Source: Scatosoma sp002474405 (GTDB lineage: Bacteria > Bacillota > Clostridia > Christensenellales > Borkfalkiaceae). From it: a DNA stretch of 15,623 bases. This document shows, one piece after another, positions 1 through 5,864 of the stretch (position 1 is its first letter; the number at the start of each line of letters is the position of its first letter). The stretch is taken from NCBI GenBank assembly GCA_937892545.1, contig CALAFO010000062.1, forward strand, positions 1 through 15,623, given 5' to 3'. Below the pieces are notes generated by a model, which was given only the letters and a program-made list of their open reading frames with translations, searched no databases and had not been told where the DNA came from. Position numbers and translations under genes: made by a program.

Positions 1-88
1 CCCAAGGGGAAGCCTATGAAATAGGCTGACCATTTTTGCCGAAAAAATGAAGTTTACTGAATTTTTTTCAGGCAAGGGGAAGGCTTAA
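1..88 (+). repeat. Dispersed structured repeat, copy 1 (cut by window edge)
   Basis: This is the right-hand part of a repeat whose fuller copy lies at 10052-10200. Positions 24-81 match 10136-10193 at 57 of 58 bases; the one difference is T at 55. Just upstream, 11-27 forms a perfect hairpin, AGCCTAT / GAA loop / ATAGGCT. The second copy has a differently sequenced stem at the same place with the same GAA loop, which suggests that structure is under selection. Both copies stay open in the same reading frame (LTIFAEKMKFTEFFSGKGK), and here a TAA follows at once. It sits downstream of the convergent ruvX gene. It could be a non-autonomous mobile element, a REP-like element or a structured RNA; no transposase is visible. 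Confidence 0.75.
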
Positions 89-100
89 AACAAGGCGGGA

Positions 101-427
101 TTAGTCGGCGCCGTCGAGTTTTGCCGCTTCGTCGCTGTTTTCGTACGCTTCGTATTCTTTGCAGAATTCCGCAAAGACTTCGTCCATCAGCGCGTCGTCC
201 TCAAGCGGCTGCAGTTCGGCGTTTTCGTCCTCGCCGGAAAGGCGGTAAATCACCACCTCTTCTTCCTCTTCTTCCGTTTCCGGTTCCGCTTTCTGGAAGA
301 AACAATACGTTTCCCCTTTGTACGGCAACGTGGCGATATGGTAATATTCCACTTCGTTTCCTTCGTCGTCCGTCAGGGTGATGATGTGTTCTTCTTCGTT
401 TTCTTCGAATTGCTCTTCTTTTTTCAT
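101..427 (-). CDS. Possible internal in-frame start producing free DUF1292 (YrzB-like) protein
   Basis: Inside the ruvX fusion, Met146 (ATG at 425-427) is preceded on the minus strand by GAAAGAGG (436-443) with 8 nt between it and the ATG, a normal Shine-Dalgarno arrangement. Translation from here would give a 108-aa acidic protein covering just the DUF1292 domain, the size expected of a stand-alone YrzB homologue. The site looks like the remnant, or still-working, start of the second gene of an ancestral ruvX-yrzB pair that lost its intervening stop. DUF1292 has no firmly known function. Whether the cell makes only the fusion, only two proteins or both cannot be decided from sequence. Confidence 0.5.
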   Translation of the reverse strand: MKKEEQFEENEEEHIITLTDDEGNEVEYYHIATLPYKGETYCFFQKAEPETEEEEEEVVIYRLSGEDENAELQPLEDDALMDEVFAEFCKEYEAYENSDEAAKLDGAD

Positions 428-862
428 AATTTTTTCCTCTTTCTTCTTTTTTAACAGATACGTTTCCAGAATATACGAAGCCGCGATGGAATCGATGGTT
501 TTCTTCTTATCCCTGCGCCCCACGCCCGCCGCGATCTGCGTTTCTTTCGCCGCCTGCGTGGTGTAGCGTTCGTCCTCTTCGAATACGGGCAACGCCGTTT
601 CTTTTTTTAAAATTTCGATAAACCTGCGCGTGCGCGCCGTCTGCGCGCTTTCCGTGCCGTCCGCATTGACGGGCAAGCCGCACACGATTTCCTGCGCGCC
701 CTTTTCTTCGGCGATTTTCGCAACCGCCGAGACGTCCTCGGAAAGCCGCCCCGTGCGCACGTACGTATCGCACGGCACCGCGTATTCGCCGAACGGATCG
801 GAAATCGCCACGCCGATTCTTTTATTGCCTATATCGAATGCCGCTATGCGTTTTGTAACCAT
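101..862 (-). CDS. ruvX: RuvX (YqgF) Holliday-junction resolvase-like nuclease fused to a DUF1292 domain
   Basis: The 253-aa product has two parts. Residues 1-138 are RuvX/YqgF, an RNase H-fold nuclease family implicated in 16S rRNA 5'-end maturation and also proposed to resolve Holliday junctions. Visible motifs are AFDIGNKRIGVA with D10, VCGLP (60-64), EDERYTT (96-102) and the terminal DSIAASYILE with D124. Residues 146-253 match the acidic DUF1292 (YrzB) family (ITLTDDEGNE, YKGETYCFF, then a poly-Glu stretch and VVIYRL). These are normally two adjacent genes in Firmicutes; here no stop separates them, only a Lys/Glu linker (138-150). A Shine-Dalgarno-like sequence and ATG remain at the junction. 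The ATG at 862 has no SD, and a promoter -10 box ends 7 nt before it, so translation is probably leaderless. Confidence 0.93.
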   Translation of the reverse strand: MVTKRIAAFDIGNKRIGVAISDPFGEYAVPCDTYVRTGRLSEDVSAVAKIAEEKGAQEIVCGLPVNADGTESAQTARTRRFIEILKKETALPVFEEDERYTTQAAKETQIAAGVGRRDKKKTIDSIAASYILETYLLKKKKEEKIMKKEEQFEENEEEHIITLTDDEGNEVEYYHIATLPYKGETYCFFQKAEPETEEEEEEVVIYRLSGEDENAELQPLEDDALMDEVFAEFCKEYEAYENSDEAAKLDGAD

Positions 863-869
863 TTGATTC

Positions 870-898
870 AGTATAACATAAAAAGCGGCGTTTGTCTA
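870..898 (-). promoter_or_regulatory. Sigma-A promoter for ruvX, probably leaderless
   Basis: On the minus strand, TAGACA (893-898) and TATACT (870-875) are separated by 17 nt. Only 7 nt lie between the -10 box and the ATG at 862, which places the expected transcription start on or next to the A of the start codon. No Shine-Dalgarno sequence fits in that gap. The -35 box lies in the loop of the preceding terminator hairpin and the spacer contains its 3' arm. Confidence 0.7.
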
Positions 899-912
899 CC
901 GTTTCGCCGCTT
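880..912 (-). terminator. Intrinsic terminator of the YtxH-like/ABC transporter transcript
   Basis: On the minus strand, AAGCGGCG (905-912) pairs with CGCCGCTT (883-890) as a perfect 8-bp stem with a 14-nt loop. The U-run follows from A880-A884. It lies 24 nt past the stop of the 97-aa gene and overlaps the ruvX promoter. Confidence 0.75.
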
Positions 913-935
913 CTTTGCCGATTTTCACCGTTTTT

Positions 936-1229
936 TTATTCTTTTTTCGAATCTTTCTTCTTGCTTTTCTTTTTATCGCTCTCTTCGCCCGTTGCGGTTT
1001 CGCCGCCTTGTTGCGATTGTTGCGCGCCCGCCTGCGGTTCCTGCGCGGCGTTTTTCGCGTCGTCGCACTTTTTCAGCATGGCGGAAAGTTTTTCATCCAC
1101 CATAGAGCCGACTTTTTCCTTGAGTTCGTCCTCGCCTTTTTTTACGAGCGTGCGCATCTTCGCGTTGTTGGACACGACCAACGCGCCCGCGATTCCGCCT
1201 ACGAGCGCCCCGATTAAAAATTTTTCCAT
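936..1229 (-). CDS. YtxH-like small membrane-anchored protein
   Basis: This 97-aa protein has an N-terminal glycine/alanine-rich transmembrane helix (about residues 4-20, FLIGALVGGIAGALVV). A charged, probably coiled segment follows (residues 25-60, KMRTLVKKGEDELKEKVGSMVDEK), then a Gln/Gly-rich stretch and a Lys/Ser/Asp-rich tail ending KKKSKKKDSKKE. This layout matches the YtxH/gas-vesicle-like family, whose members are mostly of unknown function and are linked to stress in Bacillus. GGGAGG lies 12 nt upstream of the ATG on the minus strand, a somewhat long spacing. An earlier ATG nearer the SD opens a frame that closes after eight codons. It follows the ABC transporter gene by 98 nt and is closed by a terminator. 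The family call rests on architecture rather than on a diagnostic motif. Confidence 0.7.
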   Translation of the reverse strand: MEKFLIGALVGGIAGALVVSNNAKMRTLVKKGEDELKEKVGSMVDEKLSAMLKKCDDAKNAAQEPQAGAQQSQQGGETATGEESDKKKSKKKDSKKE

Positions 1230-1254
1230 AACTTTTCCATTCCTCCCTGTAACC

Positions 1255-1272
1255 GCCCGGTTTCTTCCGGGC
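1255..1272. other. Perfect GC hairpin between the ABC transporter and YtxH-like genes
   Basis: GCCCGG (1255-1260) and CCGGGC (1267-1272) form a 6-bp stem with a 6-nt loop. No T-run follows on either strand, so it is not an obvious terminator. It lies just upstream of the Shine-Dalgarno sequence of the 97-aa gene and could mark an RNA processing or stability site. Confidence 0.4.
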
Positions 1273-1327
1273 TTGCCGTAAGTATGCGCGTTATGAAAAA
1301 ATTTATGCGTACTTTCACCCGTACGGC

Positions 1328-3130
1328 TTAATTTTCGCGGAACTGGTAGCGGTACAGCTTCGCGTACAAGCCGTTGCCCGCGGCGAGCGTTTCGTGCGTG
1401 CCGCGCTCGGTGATGTTGCCGTTTTCCACCACCAGAATTTCGTCCGCGTTTTTCACGGTGGAAAGCCGGTGCGCCACCACGAACGTGGTTCTGCCTTTCG
1501 AAAGTTCGTTCAGCGCCGACTGAATCTGCATTTCCGTGGCGTTATCGAGCGCGCTGGTGGCTTCGTCCAGCACGAGAATGGGCGGGTTTTTCAGAAACGC
1601 CCGCGCGATGGAAACTCGCTGTTTCTGTCCGCCCGAAAGCTTCACGCCGCGTTCGCCCACCTCGGTATCGTAGCCGTGCGGCAGACTTTCCACGAAATCG
1701 TGCACGTTGGCGCGTTTCGCCGCCGAAATAATTTCTTCTTCTGTGGCGTTTTCGGTGCCGTAGGCGATGTTATCGCGGATGGTGCCCGAAAACAGGAACA
1801 CGTCCTGCGCGACCACGGCAATGTTTTTGCGGAGATCGTGCGCGGAGACGTCGTTGATATCGGTGCCGCCGATGGTGATTTTGCCGCCGTCGCGCATGTA
1901 AAAGCGCGGCAACAGGTGGCAGATGGTGGTTTTTCCGCCGCCCGACGGACCGACGAACGCAATCGTCTGCCCTTTTTTCGCCGTGAACGAAACGCCTTTG
2001 AGCACCGCTTCGCCCGCGGCTTGTTCCGTTTCTTCCGCCTCCGCCGTCTTTTCTTCGTCCTCGTCCGGTTCCTCTTTGGTTTTATAGGAAAACGAAACGT
2101 TTTCGTAGCAGACGTCGCCGTTTAAATCGGCTTTCACGGGGTGTTCCGGTTCGTATTCGGAGGGGGTATCCATGAGATCGCAGAAGCGCCGGAAGCCCGT
2201 GGCGCCCTCGTCGATTTGTTCGAACATGGCGATCAGCGTGCGCAACGGCGAAAGCAGCATATTGATATACAGAATATACGCCGTTAAATCCGCCACGGTG
2301 ATTTTGCCGAAGTAGCAGAACAGGGAACCGGAAACAAGCGCGAGCAGGTACAGAAAATCATTGAACGCGGACATGCCGCACTGGAACACGCCCATCGCCT
2401 TGTACATTTCCGCGCGGGCGCGCTTGAATTCGCCGTTGGCTTTATCGAATTTTTTATCTTCGTTTTCTTCGGCGTCGTACGCTTTCGTTACGCGCACGCC
2501 GGAAACGGACGATTCAAGCTCGGAATTGAGCACGGCGATTTTTTTTCTGGATTTCGCGCTGGCTTTCGACATGTTGTGGCGCGCTTTGACGGCAAAAAAC
2601 ACCATGAAAGGCACGTAGATAACGATCATCAGCGCGAGAATCGGATTCAGCGTGTACACCATGACGATGGCGCCGACGATGGAAAGCAGCGAATTGAACA
2701 CGTCCTCCGGGGCGTGGTGCGCCAGTTCGGAAACTTCGAACAAATCGTTGACGATGCGGGACATGACTCCGCCCGTTTTATGCGAATCGAAGTAGGAAAA
2801 CGAAAGCGTTTCCACGTGGCGGAAAAGTTCGCGGCGCATATCGCCCTGAATTTTTACGCCCAGCACGTGCCCGAAATAGGTTACGATATACGTGAGAATG
2901 CTCTTTAAAATGTAGATGAGCGCAAGTACCGCTGCCCACACGATAATGAGTTTTAAATTGCGGTTGGGCACGAAATTATCCATGACTTCGCGCGCCACCA
3001 TCGGGTAGAACATATTGCACGCCGCGATGACGAACGAGCAGAACAAATCGAATACGAATCCTTTTTTATACGGCTTGTAGTACGAGAAAAAGCGTTTGAC
3101 AAGCCCTTTTTTCTTTTTTTGTTTTTCCAT
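1328..3130 (-). CDS. Type IV ABC exporter half-transporter (MsbA/LmrA-like, fused TMD-NBD)
   Basis: This 600-aa protein is a full half-transporter expected to work as an inner-membrane homodimer. Residues 1-310 are the six-helix exporter domain, with ERHVETLSFSYFDSHKTGG-type coupling sequence near 104-121. Residues 338-600 are the ATPase, with Walker A GPSGGGKT (394-401), Q-loop Q442, signature LSGGQ (498-502), Walker B ILVLDE (518-523) and switch His554. Substrate cannot be read from the sequence; lipid, drug and peptide exporters all share this layout. An acidic insert (about 352-375) separates the A-loop FSYK from the next strand VLKGVSF, where most homologues have only a few residues. The ATG at 3130 has no strong SD and no convincing promoter is visible, so read-through from tgt, 122 nt upstream, is plausible. 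Confidence 0.95.
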   Translation of the reverse strand: MEKQKKKKGLVKRFFSYYKPYKKGFVFDLFCSFVIAACNMFYPMVAREVMDNFVPNRNLKLIIVWAAVLALIYILKSILTYIVTYFGHVLGVKIQGDMRRELFRHVETLSFSYFDSHKTGGVMSRIVNDLFEVSELAHHAPEDVFNSLLSIVGAIVMVYTLNPILALMIVIYVPFMVFFAVKARHNMSKASAKSRKKIAVLNSELESSVSGVRVTKAYDAEENEDKKFDKANGEFKRARAEMYKAMGVFQCGMSAFNDFLYLLALVSGSLFCYFGKITVADLTAYILYINMLLSPLRTLIAMFEQIDEGATGFRRFCDLMDTPSEYEPEHPVKADLNGDVCYENVSFSYKTKEEPDEDEEKTAEAEETEQAAGEAVLKGVSFTAKKGQTIAFVGPSGGGKTTICHLLPRFYMRDGGKITIGGTDINDVSAHDLRKNIAVVAQDVFLFSGTIRDNIAYGTENATEEEIISAAKRANVHDFVESLPHGYDTEVGERGVKLSGGQKQRVSIARAFLKNPPILVLDEATSALDNATEMQIQSALNELSKGRTTFVVAHRLSTVKNADEILVVENGNITERGTHETLAAGNGLYAKLYRYQFREN

Positions 3131-3214
3131 AATTTTTTCGCTTTTCGACTCGGGTTATATTGCCCGGGTTGATTTAAATTTACGCGGCGGCAAAACAACG
3201 CTCACGCACTGAAC

Positions 3215-3250
3215 GGGGTGCAAACCCCGGGGTTAAGGGCTGCGCCCTTA
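3215..3250. repeat. Paired GC-rich hairpins between tgt and the ABC transporter
   Basis: GGGG (3215-3218) pairs with CCCC (3225-3228), and TAAGGGC (3234-3240) pairs perfectly with GCCCTTA (3244-3250) across a TGC loop, starting three bases past the tgt stop codon. No T-run follows on either strand. The style, paired small hairpins built from GGGG..CCCC and AGGGC..GCCCT, resembles dispersed extragenic repeats in many GC-rich bacteria. It could also weaken read-through or stabilise the tgt mRNA 3' end. Confidence 0.5.
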
Positions 3251-3252
3251 CC

Positions 3253-4392
3253 TTACCACTTGCCCTCGCCGCCGTATTTTTCGTAAAATTCCTTGCGGAA
3301 ATCGAGAACGTAGTCGCCTAAAATCGCCTCGCGCAAGCCGTGCATCAGTTTGTGCAGGAACGTGATGTTGTGCAGCGACAAAAGCATGGCGCCGAACATT
3401 TCGCCCGTGTTGACGAGGTGGCGGAGATACGCCTTCGTGTAGTGCTTGCAGCAGTAGCAATCGCACTCGGAATCGAGCGGGGTGAAGTCCTCTTTGTATC
3501 TGCCGTTGCGCACCACCACTCTGCCGTGAGAGGTGATTGCCGTGCCGTTGCGCGCGATGCGCGTGGCAAGAACGCAGTCGAACATATCCACGCCGCGGAT
3601 CGTGCCTTCGATGAGGCAATCGGGCGAGCCCACGCCCATCAGGTAACGGGGAACGTCGCCGGGCATTTTATCCTGCAGAAAATCGAGGACGTCGTACATG
3701 ATTTCTTTCGGTTCGCCTACCGAAAGTCCGCCGATGGCGATGCCGTGCGTTACGAACGGTTCGCAGCGTTTCAGGCTTTCGGCGCGCAGATCTTTGAACA
3801 CGTTGCCCTGTATGATGGGAAAGAGCGCCTGCTGCTTTCTGCCGCTTGCTTCGTGCGCTTTGTAGCAGCGTTCCAGCCAGTTGCCCGTGCGGAGCATCGC
3901 CGCTTTCGCCTGATCGTACGTGAAGCCGTATTCGCTGCACTGATCGAACGCCATGATGATGTCAGCGCCGAGGTTTTCTTCTACCTGCATTGCCTTTTCG
4001 GGCGTGAAAAAGTGTTTGCTGCCGTCCACGTTCGAGGAAAATTCCACGCCCGCGTCGGTGATTTTGTTGAGTTTGGCAAGCGAAAATACCTGAAAGCCGC
4101 CGCTGTCCGTGAGAATCGGGCGATCCCAGTTCATGAATTTGTGCAAGCCGCCCGCCTTTTTTATCAGCTCATCGCCGGGGCGCATATACAGGTGGTAGGT
4201 ATTGGATAAAATAATCTGCGAGCCCGCCTCTTTCAGATCGCGCGGGAATACCCCTTTCACCGTTGCCTGCGTGCCTACGGGCATGTACACGGGCGTTTCT
4301 ATATCGCCGTGCGGCGTATGCAATACCCCCGCGCGCGCGCCCGTTTTCGAATCGGTTTTAATCAGTTCGTAAGAAAAAAATTCGTCGTTCAT
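3253..4392 (-). CDS. tgt: Queuine/preQ1 tRNA-guanine transglycosylase
   Basis: The enzyme exchanges guanine 34 of GUN-anticodon tRNAs for preQ1 in queuosine synthesis, in the cytoplasm. The 379-aa length is normal for bacterial Tgt. Key sequence: DSGGFQVFS with general acid/base D96, the base-binding region GGLSVGEP (221-228), nucleophile D272 in DMFDCVLATR, and the zinc site C310, C312, C315 and H341 (CDCYCC and HNITFL). The start at 4392 has CGGAG 12 nt upstream on the minus strand and sits behind a promoter at 4431-4459. The usual partners queA, ruvB and yajC are not in this window. Members of this family that use preQ1 versus queuine directly cannot be separated here. Confidence 0.97.
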   Translation of the reverse strand: MNDEFFSYELIKTDSKTGARAGVLHTPHGDIETPVYMPVGTQATVKGVFPRDLKEAGSQIILSNTYHLYMRPGDELIKKAGGLHKFMNWDRPILTDSGGFQVFSLAKLNKITDAGVEFSSNVDGSKHFFTPEKAMQVEENLGADIIMAFDQCSEYGFTYDQAKAAMLRTGNWLERCYKAHEASGRKQQALFPIIQGNVFKDLRAESLKRCEPFVTHGIAIGGLSVGEPKEIMYDVLDFLQDKMPGDVPRYLMGVGSPDCLIEGTIRGVDMFDCVLATRIARNGTAITSHGRVVVRNGRYKEDFTPLDSECDCYCCKHYTKAYLRHLVNTGEMFGAMLLSLHNITFLHKLMHGLREAILGDYVLDFRKEFYEKYGGEGKW

Positions 4393-4430
4393 ATTGCGAA
4401 AATACTCCGTTTGTTGCTTTGCAGGTTTTT

Positions 4431-4459
4431 ATTATAGCATTTTTTTGCCGCAAAATCAA
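4431..4459 (-). promoter_or_regulatory. Sigma-A promoter for tgt
   Basis: On the minus strand, TTGATT (4454-4459) and a perfect TATAAT (4431-4436) are separated by 17 nt. The implied start leaves a leader of about 30 nt before the tgt ATG. Confidence 0.75.
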
Positions 4460-4503
4460 CCTTTTTGCTTCGGTTTTCCGCCGTTTCGGAACGTTTTCGG
4501 ACG

Positions 4504-5772
4504 TTATACGCCGTTTTTGAAAAACGATACGGGGTGAACGGTGTGTTCGGCTTTGATATCGGCGCCGCTCAGCCGCTTATCTTTTAAAACGATCGCCTGC
4601 CGGATGACGGCGTTGCCGTATTTTTCGCGCAGTTTATCCACCGCCGCATCCAGCCGCTTTTTCTTTTCGGCATCGCCGCACGATTCGCCGTCGATCAAGC
4701 CGAAAAAATCCGTCTGCGTTTCGCCGAATTTCAGATCGTACACGCTGACGCCCACGCTGCGCACGCTCTCCTGCCACGGGTATACCGCGGCGAAAAGTTC
4801 GAACGACTTTTTGGCTACGTCCGGCGCGTGCGAGGTTGCGCGCGGCAGCTTCCCCTGTTTACGATAAACGACGAGCGCGGACGAGCGCGCGCTTATCGAA
4901 ACTCCGCCGCCGCGGGCGCCCGCTTCGCGGAGCCTTGAACATACTGCGTCGGAAAGCAGCGCGAGCACGGCTTTTACGTCCTCCGGCGTTTCGAAATCGC
5001 GGCAGGCGGTGAGAGAATTGCCGACGGATCTGATGTTCCGCTCCTCCTCCACGTTGAGCACGGGGGAATCGTCGGCGCCGTTGGCAAAGGCGCGCAGCAC
5101 CGCGCCGCGTTTGCCCAGTTTGTTTTTTAAATGCGCTTCGTCGGCGTTTGCGAGGTCGCCGATGGTTTTTATGCCGAGCCGTTGCAGCTGCTTTTTTGTG
5201 GCGGCGCCCACGTATAACAAATCCGCCGCGGGGAGCTTCCACACCGTTTCGCGGTAGTTTTCCGGCGTGATTTCGGTTACCGCGTCCGGCTTTTTCATAT
5301 CCGAGCCGAGCTTGGCGAAAATTTTGTTATAACTGACGCCCACGCTGACCGTTAAGCCGAGCTCTTCTTTGACGCGGCGGCGGATGATTTCGGCGATTTG
5401 CACGCCGCTGCCGAACAGGCGACGGCTTGCCGTTACGTCAAGCCAGCACTCGTCGATGCCGAACGCCTCGATGCGGTCGGTATAGTCCTCGTAAATGCGC
5501 CGCACTTTTTTGGAATAACGGAGATATTCGGGAAAATCGGCGGGGATTTCCACAAGCGACGAGCCGCATTTCTGCCGCGCTTCCCAACAGACGTCGCCCG
5601 TTTTTACGCCCGCCGCTTTTGCCGCGGCGTTTTTGGCGAGCACCACGCCGTGGCGCTCTTCTTTCGCGCCCGTAACCACCACGGGCTTATCGCGGATTTC
5701 GGGGCGGCGGAGGCACTCCACCGAGGCGTAGAAATTATTTAGATCGCTGTGCAATATGACGCGCGTAGCCAT
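4504..5772 (-). CDS. dinB: Y-family DNA polymerase IV
   Basis: This 422-aa translesion polymerase extends damaged or distorted templates. The palm motifs are DLNNFYASVE with metal ligand D10 and steric-gate Y15, and FGIDECWLDVT with D107 and E108 (FGIDE replaces the commoner YSIDE). SVGVSYNKIFAKLGSDMKKP (143-162) is the family's fingers/palm signature. A helix-hairpin-helix segment lies at about 190-220 (LPAADLLYVGAATKKQLQRLGI), followed by the little-finger domain. The C-terminus ends HPVSFFKNGV and has no standard QxxLF clamp-binding motif, so any clamp contact is atypical. No Shine-Dalgarno sequence is visible before the ATG. An inverted repeat, CGCGC/GCGCG (5774-5788), occupies that position. 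No LexA-like operator was found. Confidence 0.95.
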   Translation of the reverse strand: MATRVILHSDLNNFYASVECLRRPEIRDKPVVVTGAKEERHGVVLAKNAAAKAAGVKTGDVCWEARQKCGSSLVEIPADFPEYLRYSKKVRRIYEDYTDRIEAFGIDECWLDVTASRRLFGSGVQIAEIIRRRVKEELGLTVSVGVSYNKIFAKLGSDMKKPDAVTEITPENYRETVWKLPAADLLYVGAATKKQLQRLGIKTIGDLANADEAHLKNKLGKRGAVLRAFANGADDSPVLNVEEERNIRSVGNSLTACRDFETPEDVKAVLALLSDAVCSRLREAGARGGGVSISARSSALVVYRKQGKLPRATSHAPDVAKKSFELFAAVYPWQESVRSVGVSVYDLKFGETQTDFFGLIDGESCGDAEKKKRLDAAVDKLREKYGNAVIRQAIVLKDKRLSGADIKAEHTVHPVSFFKNGV

Positions 5773-5806
5773 ACGCGCAGTATGCGCGATTTTGAATGAA
5801 AAAATG

Positions 5807-5840
5807 AAAGACGGCTGTAATGAAACAGTCGTCTTTTTTT
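5807..5840. terminator. Intrinsic terminator after pckG, probably bidirectional
   Basis: AAAGACGGCTG (5807-5817) pairs with CAGTCGTCTTT (5826-5836) over an 8-nt loop. Read on the plus strand the stem is complete with one G-U pair and a T-run follows. Read on the minus strand, the direction of pckG, there is one A-C mismatch and the tail is TTTCATTTTTT. It separates pckG from dinB. Confidence 0.75.
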
Positions 5841-5864
5841 CTGCCGGCTCAGTAAGCCGCGTTT

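Noticed and set aside
5773..5806. Possible SOS operator upstream of dinB
   Set aside because: The CGCGC/GCGCG inverted repeat does not match the Gram-positive LexA consensus (CGAAC..GTTCG type).
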